NCBI GenBank assembly: GCA_002419215.1
Contig: DIFQ01000102.1
Location: 1-12,261 of the forward strand
Reading direction: 5' to 3'
DNA: 12,261 nucleotides
From: Syntrophaceae bacterium UBA5744
Lineage (GTDB): Bacteria; Desulfobacterota; Syntrophia; Syntrophales; UBA2192
In this document: positions 6,669-12,261 of the stretch, piece by piece
Layout of the letters: each line of letters opens with the position of its first letter
Position numbering within the stretch: position 1 is the first letter of the stretch
Program-made: the position numbers and the translations under genes
Notes under the pieces: generated by a model
The model's input: only the letters and a program-made list of their open reading frames with translations
Databases searched by the model: none
What the model was told of the DNA's origin: nothing

Positions 6669-6730
6669 AAAATCCATGGTCTCAAAAGGCAGTGAAAACG
6701 ATTTCGTGACCTCATGAATAAAAGAATGGA

Positions 6731-6759
6731 TTGTATTTCCTGGACCGGCATTTTAAAAT
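6731..6759 (+). promoter_or_regulatory. Predicted promoter for first ferritin-like gene
   Basis: TTGTAT (6731-6736), a 17-base spacer and TAAAAT (6754-6759). The -10 matches consensus at 5 of 6 positions; the -35 is weak (3 of 6). It lies 57 bases before the start codon, in a locally AT-rich stretch. Confidence 0.45.
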
Positions 6760-6816
6760 GAATGAATGCGTTTTTTTGTTTGGGTTATCACGATCAACAG
6801 AAAAGGAGGTTGAGCC

Positions 6817-7332
6817 ATGGCCAGGACGGAGATGAGCATATTCGATTTCGCCATGAGGGCGGAAAAGGACGGCATCAGTTTCTACACGAGGGCAGCGAAA
6901 AAGTTCAACGACAGGGAGTTGAGGGATCTCTTCATGAAGCTCGCGAAAGAGGAGGCAAAGCACCTGGAGACCTTTATCGGGATCAAGGCAAAAGCGGAGA
7001 AGAAGGGCGCCGACCAGTGCTTCCGCTCGGAGAATGTCAGCGACTATCTCGACACGATCATCCGGGAGGGGCTCTTCCCGAAAGGCGACAGCATGGTGAA
7101 GCGGCTCGAGAAGGTGAACACGGTCGGCGAGGCCTGCGCCATTGCCATGGAGGCGGAAAAAAACGCCATCCTTCTTTACTCGGAGCTGGCGAAACTCTCG
7201 TTTGGCAAGGAGCAGAAGAAGATCTTCGAGGACATCACGAAGGAGGAGCGCTCCCACATCATCATGGTAGGGTCCGCGAGGGCCGACTACGACCCGGCCT
7301 ACGCAGCCATGCGGTTCGGTAGGTTCTTCTGA
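6817..7332 (+). CDS. Rubrerythrin-like (ferritin-like) diiron protein, copy 1
   Basis: A 171-residue four-helix-bundle protein of the rubrerythrin/ferritin-like family. The complete diiron ligand set is visible: E16 in helix A (RAEKDGISFY), E46 and H49 in helix B (KEEAKHLE), E114 in helix C (EAEKNAILLYSEL), and E144 and H147 in helix D (EERSH). There is no C-terminal rubredoxin domain (no CxxC pairs), so it is not a classical rubrerythrin; electrons would have to come from another protein. Members of this family reduce peroxide or protect anaerobes from oxygen. The ATG at 6817 follows a perfect AAGGAGGT. A paralogue of identical length follows at 7721; by hand count 94 of 171 residues are identical without a gap. 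The two are separated by repeat-rich DNA and may be expressed independently. Confidence 0.93.
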   Translation: MARTEMSIFDFAMRAEKDGISFYTRAAKKFNDRELRDLFMKLAKEEAKHLETFIGIKAKAEKKGADQCFRSENVSDYLDTIIREGLFPKGDSMVKRLEKVNTVGEACAIAMEAEKNAILLYSELAKLSFGKEQKKIFEDITKEERSHIIMVGSARADYDPAYAAMRFGRFF

Positions 7333-7380
7333 TCTGCGCTATGACGGGGAGCAGGGGAAAATAGACACCTTGCAGGCTTT

Positions 7381-7442
7381 GTCATTCCTGCGTCGGCAGG
7401 AATCCACGAAAAGACTGGATTCCGGGTCAAGCCCGGAATGAC
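7381..7442. repeat. REP-type palindromic repeat, copy B
   Basis: A 62-base shorter copy bounded by GTCATTCC and GGAATGAC. Its inner stems are CCTGC-GTCG-GCAGG and TCCGGG-TCAA-GCCCGGA. It lacks the central CTGTACTCGACCTGATCGG segment found in copies A and C. It lies between the two ferritin-like genes. Confidence 0.85.
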
Positions 7443-7530
7443 AGAAGACCATTATTACAGGCGTTGTTTGTGCACCCTGTTTGATGACGTCATTCATTTT
7501 ATCAGATGGGTAACAAAATACCGCAACAGC

Positions 7531-7652
7531 GTCATTCGCGCTAAGGCCGTTCGGCAAGCTCACGGCCCTGAGCCTGTCGAGAGGGCGGGAATCCAAAAGG
7601 ACTGGATACCGGATCAGGCCTGTACTCGACCTGATCGGGTATCCGGTATGAC
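7531..7652. repeat. REP-type repeat, copy C, interrupted by a second repeat
   Basis: Copy C starts GTCATTCGCG and ends GGTATGAC. Its second half (about 7603-7652) is nearly the same as that of copy A. Within the first hairpin loop, about 7547-7583, lies an extra segment, GTTCGGCAAGCTCACGGCCC and then TGAGCCTGTCGAGAGG. This resembles another widespread bacterial palindrome. The 7333-7720 gap (388 bases) holds copies B and C and no gene that I can support. Confidence 0.8.
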
Positions 7653-7720
7653 AGGGTTGCGATGTTTAGTTGCCGCAGTAATAGGAATAAAAGGAATTGC
7701 TTGGCAAAGGAGGCCCTGAC

Positions 7721-8236
7721 ATGGCGAAAACGGAAATCAGCGTGATTGACTTTGCCGTGCGCCAGGAGAAACACGGTGTGAGTTTCTACACGAAGGCGGC
7801 GGAGAAGTTCAGGGGAACCGAGCTTGCCGGGCTGTTCGTGAAACTGGCCAGGGAAGAGGCGAAACACCTGGGCGAGTTGCTCGACCTCCAGGCCTCCGCC
7901 CTTCGAAAAGGGGTCGAGGAATGCTTCCGGGCCGTGGAAATCGATGATTACCTGGAGGCCATTGTCCGGGAGGGGGTTCTGCCGAAAGGCGAAAAGGAGG
8001 CGGATCGGCTCGATCAGATCAAAACGGTGGAGGACGCCTGCCGCATCGCCATGCAGGCTGAAAAGAACGCCATCCTTCTCTACACGGAGCTGGCAAAGCT
8101 CTCGAAGGACAAGGGACAAAAAAAGATCCTCGAAGCCATAATCCGGGACGAGAAGGCGCACATGGCAAAGATCGCGGGAATGAGGGCCGACATCGACCCG
8201 ATCTACGCGGCGGAGCGATTCGGCAAGCTCTGCTGA
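7721..8236 (+). CDS. Rubrerythrin-like (ferritin-like) diiron protein, copy 2
   Basis: The second 171-residue ferritin-like protein. It keeps the same diiron ligands as copy 1 at the same positions: E16 (RQEKHGVSFY), E46 and H49 (REEAKHLG), E114 (QAEKNAILLYTEL), E144 and H147 (DEKAH). It too has no rubredoxin domain. About 55% identity to copy 1 without gaps points to an old duplication with both copies kept functional. The ATG at 7721 is preferred over the upstream in-frame TTG at 7697, because AAAGGAGG lies 7-8 bases before the ATG and the N-terminus then aligns exactly with copy 1. Its role is probably oxidative-stress defence, or iron/peroxide chemistry, in the cytoplasm. A strong terminator follows 31 bases after the stop. 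Confidence 0.93.
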   Translation: MAKTEISVIDFAVRQEKHGVSFYTKAAEKFRGTELAGLFVKLAREEAKHLGELLDLQASALRKGVEECFRAVEIDDYLEAIVREGVLPKGEKEADRLDQIKTVEDACRIAMQAEKNAILLYTELAKLSKDKGQKKILEAIIRDEKAHMAKIAGMRADIDPIYAAERFGKLC

Positions 8237-8267
8237 ATGGCGCACCCCGTTTCGAAGAGGAATTTCC

Positions 8268-8308
8268 CCGCTTCCAGGCCGCTATTCCGACCTGGAAGCG
8301 GTTTTTTT
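8268..8308 (+). terminator. Strong rho-independent terminator
   Basis: A perfect 11-bp stem, CCGCTTCCAGG / CCTGGAAGCGG, with a 12-base loop is followed directly by seven T residues (8302-8308). It ends the second ferritin-like gene and sits two bases from the stop of the convergent small gene. Confidence 0.92.
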
Positions 8309-8310
8309 GA

Positions 8311-8583
8311 TCAGACGAACTCGACATCGAGATCGGGGAATTCGAGGCTGAACTCGACGGCAAGGTTGCGGATGATGTTGTCGCCGACAAGTTTCGCAAT
8401 GAAAACGCAGGTTTTGCAGTCCGGCATGTGGCTCTGGAAGTCCGTGAAGACAAACAGTTTCTTTTGGGCGTCGCTGAAGCGAACCCTCTTGACCAGCCCG
8501 AGGTGCAAAACGGACAGCCCGCTCTCGGGGTCCTTGACCCGATCGAGAACGGCATCGATTTTCTTGATCATTTCAGGGTTCAC
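8311..8583 (-). CDS. MIP18/DUF59-like small protein (Fe-S assembly type)
   Basis: A 90-residue protein whose first half fits the MIP18 (DUF59/PaaD/SufT) domain: IDAVLDRVKDPESGLSVLHL (residues 9-28) and then GLVKRVRF correspond to the 'v.DPE.g..i.dLGlv..v' signature. Proteins of this family help place or deliver Fe-S clusters. The usual single cysteine loop is replaced by MPDCKTC, giving C56 and C59 as a CxxC pair that might bind metal or a cluster. The GTG at 8583 is chosen as start because AGGAGG (8598-8593) is 9 bases upstream; the in-frame ATG four codons later would be 21 bases away. The gene is divergent from dksA and convergent with the ferritin-like gene. The family assignment is by pattern only and the function in this context is unknown. 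Confidence 0.8.
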   Translation of the reverse strand: MNPEMIKKIDAVLDRVKDPESGLSVLHLGLVKRVRFSDAQKKLFVFTDFQSHMPDCKTCVFIAKLVGDNIIRNLAVEFSLEFPDLDVEFV

Positions 8584-8610
8584 GGGGTGTTGCCTCCTGT
8601 CGTGACAGTG

Positions 8611-8621
8611 ATTATATTATA
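8611..8621 (-). promoter_or_regulatory. Candidate -10 region for the MIP18-like gene
   Basis: On the minus strand, two overlapping perfect TATAAT boxes (8621-8616 and 8616-8611) lie about 30 bases before the GTG. No good -35 was found at standard spacing. The same AT-rich stretch could serve dksA on the plus strand (TTGCCT at 8590, TATATT at 8613), which is weaker. Confidence 0.4.
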
Positions 8622-8709
8622 GCAAAAAGGGGGCGAAATGTGCTATGGGAAAAAACCCATTGGCACAGATCATGAATATTGAAGATACCCAAGGTCATGA
8701 TCCAACGCC

Positions 8710-9144
8710 ATGAGCGCAGGGGGTGGCAAGGTGGCAAAGGTTCAAGCCGTAACCGCAAAAGATCTGAAGCAGATCAAGGCACTGCTCCAGTCGAAGATCA
8801 ACGAACTGATGGCCGAGGCCGGGAAAACCGTCGTCGACATGGCAGGACAGGAAGAGAAGCTGCCGGATCTCAACGACAGGGCGTCGCAGGAATCGGAGCT
8901 CAACCTCGAGATCCGGATGCGCGAGCGCGAGCGGAAACTCATCGTGAAGATGAGGGAAACCATCGACCGCATCGATGCGGGGGAATACGGGGTCTGCGAG
9001 GAATGCGGCGAGCCCATAGGCGTGAAGCGCCTCCTGGCAAGGCCCGTCACCACGCTCTGCATCGAGTGCAAGACCCGCGAAGAGAAGCTCCAGAAACTCC
9101 AGGGAAGGACACCGGAGCTGACCCCCGCGTTTTTTGGGGACTGA
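8710..9144 (+). CDS. dksA: DksA/TraR family RNA polymerase-binding transcription factor
   Basis: A 144-residue DksA-type protein. DksA enters the RNA polymerase secondary channel and, with ppGpp, adjusts transcription of stable RNA and amino-acid genes. The coiled-coil tip carries DLNDRASQE with D53 and D56 in the D-x-x-D position of E. coli D71/D74. This is followed by LEIRMRERERKLI, close to the E. coli sequence. The zinc finger has four cysteines: C96, C99, C117 and C120 (CEECGEPIGVKRLLARP, then LCIEC). Length is near the usual 140-150. The start is uncertain: the ATG at 8710 has no clear ribosome site, whereas the in-frame GTG at 8731 (codon 8) has AGGGGG about 8 bases upstream and would give 137 residues. 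A good terminator follows at 9198. Confidence 0.94.
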   Translation: MSAGGGKVAKVQAVTAKDLKQIKALLQSKINELMAEAGKTVVDMAGQEEKLPDLNDRASQESELNLEIRMRERERKLIVKMRETIDRIDAGEYGVCEECGEPIGVKRLLARPVTTLCIECKTREEKLQKLQGRTPELTPAFFGD

Positions 9145-9149
9145 GAAAA

Positions 9150-9285
9150 GGGTATCGGGGCTCGGGTATAGGGTTTAAGACAAAGATAAGAGCATAAAAG
9201 AAAGGATCGAGGAGACATTCCCCGATCCTTTCTTGTTTTTTTTCTTCCCCGAGACCCGAGACCCGATACCCGATACCCGAGACCC
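9150..9285. repeat. Inverted pair of 7-bp repeat tracts around a terminator
   Basis: Left tract 9150-9173 holds GGGTATC/GGGCTC-type units. Right tract 9247-9285 holds the complement in a regular 7-bp period (CCCGAGA, CCCGAGA, CCCGATA, CCCGATA, CCCGAGA). The arms are imperfectly complementary and enclose the dksA terminator. The same unit recurs as GGGTCTC at 11920-11950. Confidence 0.8.
9198..9243 (+). terminator. Rho-independent terminator after dksA
   Basis: A 12-bp perfect stem, AAGAAAGGATCG / CGATCCTTTCTT, with a 13-base loop is followed by G and eight T residues (9236-9243). Read on the minus strand the stem ends in CTTTCTTTTATG, so it may also stop the convergent AOR-like transcript. 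Confidence 0.85.
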
Positions 9286-9296
9286 TTGTTCGCGCC

Positions 9297-10634
9297 CTAC
9301 ACCCCGGTCCCTCGTCCCTCTTCGTCCGGTATTTTCCCTTCCAGAAGCATCCCGATCTGCTCATCGAGTCTTTCACCGAGGGCCTTGATTTCTTCCGCGT
9401 CGGACGACAGGAAGCGCAACAGGTCGGAGCGATCCAGGCGACCGGCGATTTGAGTGAAGATGGGGCACAGGCCAAGGATCATGGCTGCCGCCACCCGATC
9501 CGTCCAGGCCGACCCGGAAGCAAGCGGCGTAATACCCCCGCCGAAAAGCAGGTAGGTCCGGGCATCGATCCCGGGGGCTGACGGGTAGTCTTCCTCATCG
9601 ATGGAAGCCCCCGCAGCGGCGAGCTTCTCGATGGTATGCATCGCCTCCCGGAGCGGGCCGTCCTCCCGGAGGCCATATCCCGCTGCCCGGGGATCGAGGC
9701 CAAGTTCGAGGCACCTCTGGAGGAGAAAAAGGGCATCATCGGATTTGCTCGACAGTGCGGCCCAGCCGACATGATCCATCAGCAGCAGGCCGTCGTTTTC
9801 CGCGCCTGCCCCGGGCTTTTTGAAGCCTGCGTAGGTCATGCAGGGGCAGGGGCAGTGATAGCAGGCCCTGTTCCGTCCGAGACGACCCCGAAGTACTTTT
9901 GCCGCCTCACCCCCGTTTTCGAGTTTCCTCACAAAGGAGACAAACCCCTTGTTCGTAAACGATCCCGAGGCCTGGAGGATCTTTTCCGTCGCCTTCGACA
10001 GGGCCGGGTGATCTTCGCGGAAGGGAAGGCCCTCGATGCCGTTGAAGAGGACGGCCTTGAGATTCTTCGCCGCCATCCGGGCGGCAAGTCCGACCTTGTC
10101 GAAGCTCCCGTGGCTGCCGATGGAGACCGACGCAAAAGGCGAGTCGTTGTCCGCCGCGGGGCCCGTTACGATGGATGCCCGGAACCCGGGCGCGCTACGC
10201 CTCAGCAGCTGAAGCAATTCCGGAACAGGCTTTTCACGGGAATCCTCGAGCGGGAAGACGCGTACTCGACTGCGGGCCGCGGAAACGGCGCAGGGCTCTT
10301 TTGCAGCGCCCCGAATGACCAGGTAGTCCAAACCGGAAAATTTCAGCTCCGGACCGCTGCGAAGCATGAAGGGCACATGGCAGAGGTGATCGTAACGGGG
10401 CGAGCGGAACGTTCCGACGAGAAGGGCCGAGGCCGGGGCGAAGCTCCCCGTAAGCGGGCCCGTCCCGAAAACAAGGCTGTCGCTTTCGTATTCCGCGAGC
10501 AGCCGGGCGTTCATCGCCGCTCCGCCGATGTGCTCCCGACAGGCGTCCCAGGGGAGATCCACCGTGTAGGCCGACAGGCTCGTCAGGTCGACAACGCCGA
10601 TATTGCCGTTGAAGAAAGGCTGGTAGAGGCTCAT
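9297..10634 (-). CDS. Short aldehyde:ferredoxin oxidoreductase (AOR) family protein
   Basis: A 445-residue member of the tungsten/molybdenum AOR family, which interconverts aldehydes and carboxylic acids or carries out related low-potential reactions with ferredoxin. The N-terminal domain shows GNIGVVDLTSL (10-20), GTGPLTGSFAPASA (57-70), GLDYLVIRGAA (101-111) and MAAKNLKAVLFNG (187-199), the counterpart of the family 'GSKNLKAI' segment. The cluster motif is CYHCPCPC with C258, C261 and C265 in CxxCx3C spacing (C263 is extra); C390 (ILGLCPIF) fits the distant fourth ligand. Length is well under the usual ~600, and the stretch between C265 and C390 is shorter than in Pyrococcus AOR. The ATG at 10634 overlaps the stop of the upstream polyferredoxin gene (ATGA) and has GGGGAGG about 8 bases before it; the longer frame to 10730 is rejected. 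The substrate is unknown. Confidence 0.85.
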   Translation of the reverse strand: MSLYQPFFNGNIGVVDLTSLSAYTVDLPWDACREHIGGAAMNARLLAEYESDSLVFGTGPLTGSFAPASALLVGTFRSPRYDHLCHVPFMLRSGPELKFSGLDYLVIRGAAKEPCAVSAARSRVRVFPLEDSREKPVPELLQLLRRSAPGFRASIVTGPAADNDSPFASVSIGSHGSFDKVGLAARMAAKNLKAVLFNGIEGLPFREDHPALSKATEKILQASGSFTNKGFVSFVRKLENGGEAAKVLRGRLGRNRACYHCPCPCMTYAGFKKPGAGAENDGLLLMDHVGWAALSSKSDDALFLLQRCLELGLDPRAAGYGLREDGPLREAMHTIEKLAAAGASIDEEDYPSAPGIDARTYLLFGGGITPLASGSAWTDRVAAAMILGLCPIFTQIAGRLDRSDLLRFLSSDAEEIKALGERLDEQIGMLLEGKIPDEEGRGTGV

Positions 10635-11968
10635 TGGTTCGCCTCCCCGGGGGTTGATTTCTGCCAGCGGAAGCGGACCTTCGCCGCACTGTAGGGGCAG
10701 CGGTCCACGCATCGCAGGCACATGATGCATTCCGTCATGGGGATCTTCGGTGAGACGCCTTCACGGAGCTGATCGGCGTCAATGATCCCGACGGGGCAGA
10801 CCTCGGCGCACTGGATGCAGGAGAATTTCTTGCACTTGCGTGCCCCGATGACGATCTTGAGGAGCCTCAGCAGGCTGGCGATGCCCAGGGTGGCCCCCAC
10901 GGGGCAGAGGTAGCGGCACCAGGAGCGGCGCTCGGCCAGTTCCGTTGCGGCCAGGACCGGCACGATGGCAAGCTCGGCGCTTTGCATGACGGACTGCACG
11001 CCGTAGGAGCGGCACAACGTCCCGATGGGACAAACCGTGCAGAAAGCCTGGTAGCCCAGCATGGCGCTGCTCCCGACGGCGCCGCCCAGGATGCCGTACT
11101 TGGCCATGCGGCTCTTGAGAAAATTCGGCCACCCCAGCTTCTTCGGGGTGATCTTGTCAACCAGGTCGAGAACAAAGCCGAATGGGCAGACCCAGCCGCA
11201 AAAGACCCTGCCGAAGAGGACCGTGAGGATGAGCAGCGCCAGGGCCGACGAGGCTCCCACGAGGATGAGCGTCCCCGACGAGGCGATGTTCTGCAGGGTT
11301 CCCGTCGGACACGACAGCTCCACCGTCCCCGCCCTGAAATAACAGAAGGTCCCCACGACGAGGATGACGAGGAAGAGAAACGACAGGGCCTGGACGCCCC
11401 AGCGGGCAGCCTTGATCCAGCGAAGGGCCTTCCCGCGCGTGTAGGTCAGGGCATTTTCCGGGCAGTGCTTCACGCACAGCGGGTCGCCCTCGCAGAGGTC
11501 GCACTTGTGAATCTCACCCGTTCCCGGGTCCTTGAGGGGCGCCGCCTCGGGGCAGGCCATGGTGCACAGCCCGCAATCGGTGCAGAACAGGTCGTTGATC
11601 CGGACGATGCCGTCGTCGCCCTTTTCGATGGCCCGCGTGGGGCAGGCCTCCAGGCACAGGGGCCTGCGGCAGTGCTGGCACAGGACGGCGAAGTTCCTCC
11701 CGAGCTTTTCGTCGGTAAGGACCTTGACGCTCGCCCGGGCAGGGGCCACCCTCGTGACGTTTCGCGTCGAGCAGATCATCTCGCAGGTCCCGCAGCCCGT
11801 GCACTTCGCGGGATCGAAGAGGATGTACTTGTTGCGCCGCGGCATGAAGAAGTCGGAGAACTTCTTTTTCTCCGGCGCGCGGGGCCGCAGTTCCTCGAGC
11901 CTCAAGCCGCTCTGCGGCAGGGTCTCGGGTCTCGGGTCTCGGGTCTCGGGCTTTCTGGATGCTTCCAT
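10631..11968 (-). CDS. Membrane polyferredoxin: four-cluster ferredoxin fused to NapH-type membrane domain
   Basis: A protein of up to 445 residues that probably carries electrons between the AOR-like partner and the membrane. Residues ~50-172 contain four cysteine quartets (56/59/62/66, 97/100/105/109, 129/132/135/139, 156/159/165/169) as in HycB/DmsB-type ferredoxins. Membrane segments follow near 191-213, 232-254, 291-310 and 331-345. The NapH/NosR-type motifs CGWVCPFG (257-264), CTVCPIGTLC (310-319) and CRYLCPVG (351-358) are next, and two more 4Fe-4S quartets close the protein (379/384/387/391 and 414/417/420/424). The start is unclear. The ATG at 11968 has no ribosome site and its first ~18 residues come from a 7-bp repeat. 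The ATG at 11845 (codon 42, MPRRNKYILFDPAKC) matches where the conserved part begins but also lacks a clear ribosome site. GC-rich codons between the two suggest some coding upstream of 11845. Confidence 0.88.
   Translation of the reverse strand: MEASRKPETRDPRPETLPQSGLRLEELRPRAPEKKKFSDFFMPRRNKYILFDPAKCTGCGTCEMICSTRNVTRVAPARASVKVLTDEKLGRNFAVLCQHCRRPLCLEACPTRAIEKGDDGIVRINDLFCTDCGLCTMACPEAAPLKDPGTGEIHKCDLCEGDPLCVKHCPENALTYTRGKALRWIKAARWGVQALSFLFLVILVVGTFCYFRAGTVELSCPTGTLQNIASSGTLILVGASSALALLILTVLFGRVFCGWVCPFGFVLDLVDKITPKKLGWPNFLKSRMAKYGILGGAVGSSAMLGYQAFCTVCPIGTLCRSYGVQSVMQSAELAIVPVLAATELAERRSWCRYLCPVGATLGIASLLRLLKIVIGARKCKKFSCIQCAEVCPVGIIDADQLREGVSPKIPMTECIMCLRCVDRCPYSAAKVRFRWQKSTPGEANQ
11920..11950. 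repeat. GGGTCTC tandem array (7-bp unit, about 4.4 copies)
   Basis: Four perfect GGGTCTC units plus GGG. It overlaps the extreme 5' end of the longest polyferredoxin reading frame, where on the minus strand it would encode a run such as PETRDPRPET. It is the same family as the tract at 9247-9285, in opposite orientation. Confidence 0.9.
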
Positions 11969-11974
11969 GCTTTT

Positions 11975-12019
11975 GGTCTGTTTGGTCTATTTCGTCTATT
12001 TGGTCTGTCTGGTCTGTCT
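11975..12019. repeat. 9-bp tandem repeat (GGTCTGTTT-type), five units
   Basis: Units GGTCTGTTT, GGTCTATTT, CGTCTATTT, GGTCTGTCT and GGTCTGTCT follow without gaps. A degenerate tract of similar composition continues at 12083-12125 (GTTTATTTCGTTCC, GTCTTTCCC, GTCTATTCC). No gene was found in 11969-12261. Confidence 0.85.
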
Positions 12020-12030
12020 GGTTCTATGAA

Positions 12031-12086
12031 GACCCCTTCCCTGATCTTCCTCTCCCCTGGTGGGAGAGGATTGAGGTGAGGGGGTC
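12031..12086. repeat. Imperfect palindrome (TCCTCTCCC/GGGAGAGGA type)
   Basis: An inner perfect 9-bp stem, TCCTCTCCC (12048-12056) / GGGAGAGGA (12062-12070), has a 5-base loop. The outer arms GACCCC (12031) and GGGGTC (12081) also pair. Similar palindromes rich in CCCTCTCCC are scattered through many bacterial genomes. TTTT follows, so it could also act as a weak plus-strand terminator. Confidence 0.7.
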
Positions 12087-12148
12087 TTTTCGTTTATTTC
12101 GTTCCGGTCTTTCCCGTCTATTCCGCCATGCCGCGGAGCGGCAGTGAC

Positions 12149-12224
12149 TAGTGTTTTATGGTTAGTGGTTAGTGCCGGATGGAATCTCTTCTTCACTAGC
12201 CACAAGCCACTAATCACTATCCAC
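12149..12224. repeat. Inverted pair of GGTTAGT-type 7-bp repeat tracts
   Basis: Left tract 12149-12174 ends in GGTTAGTGGTTAGTG. Right tract 12194-12224 is its approximate complement (CACTAGCCACAAGCCACTAA, then TCACTATCCAC). The spacer is about 19 bases. A small separate hairpin, TGCCGC-GGA-GCGGCA, lies just upstream at 12129-12143. Confidence 0.75.
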
Positions 12225-12261
12225 GTCTTCACTCTCCAGGTGCTCGGCTCCTAAGAAACAG

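Noticed and set aside
7697..7720. TTG start extending the second ferritin-like protein by eight residues
   Set aside because: The extra codons contain the ribosome-binding site for the ATG at 7721, and the paralogue starts at the matching residue.
6481..7720. Insertion sequence or transposon remnant around the ferritin-like genes
   Set aside because: No transposase fragment is visible in any frame. The repeats are short REP-type palindromes.
8659..8690. Sigma-54-type promoter upstream of dksA (TTGGCAC at 8660)
   Set aside because: There is no GC at the required distance after the GG, so the -24/-12 pattern is not met.
10635..10730. 32-residue extension of the AOR-like protein upstream of 10634
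   Set aside because: It overlaps the C-terminal cluster region of the polyferredoxin in another frame, and the ATG at 10634 has a good ribosome site and ATGA coupling.
11920..12224. CRISPR-like repeat array at the right end
   Set aside because: The units are 7-9 bases with no unique spacers of constant length, and there are no cas genes. These are tandem and inverted short repeats.

Overview
The window looks like chromosome from a GC-rich, anaerobic bacterium, most likely a member of the Desulfobacterota (old Deltaproteobacteria; Syntrophales-like is my best guess). That rests on the combination of a 2-oxoacid:ferredoxin oxidoreductase subunit with a GltD-like flavoprotein, an aldehyde:ferredoxin-oxidoreductase-type protein with a multi-cluster membrane ferredoxin, two rubrerythrin-like diiron proteins and a proteobacterial DksA. 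It also fits the intergenic DNA, which is crowded with short repeats and palindromes. The lineage is an inference, because there is no rRNA or other marker gene here.

Left part (1-2476, minus strand): an XRE-cupin regulator, then the gamma subunit of a 2-oxoacid:ferredoxin oxidoreductase, then a GltD-like FAD/NAD(P) oxidoreductase that runs off the left edge. The alpha and beta subunits may lie beyond that edge. The regulator and the plus-strand cstA transporter gene (2724-4463) are divergent. Between them are two good sigma-70-like promoters with a 16-bp palindrome exactly between their -35 boxes, a likely shared operator.

Middle part (4504-8308, plus strand): after a cstA terminator comes a tight three-gene operon. 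It encodes a 93-residue protein of unknown function, an ArsA/Get3-type ATPase and a 222-residue protein with one N-terminal membrane anchor. This is the best candidate in the window for an undescribed system: an ArsA-family motor with no arsenite pump beside it and two unrecognised partners. Two paralogous 171-residue ferritin-like proteins follow. They are separated and preceded by three copies of a palindromic REP-type repeat, one of which is interrupted by a second repeat family. A strong terminator closes this block.

Right part (8311-12261): a small minus-strand MIP18/DUF59-like protein and a plus-strand dksA are divergent. Next, on the minus strand, is a two-gene unit in which a membrane polyferredoxin overlaps by four bases with a short AOR-family protein, probably a redox module passing electrons between an aldehyde or acid couple and the membrane. 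Arrays of a 7-bp repeat unit lie at both ends of this unit, in opposite orientation. The last ~290 bases hold no gene but four different repeat or palindrome structures.

No tRNA, rRNA, transposase, CRISPR array or phage gene was seen.
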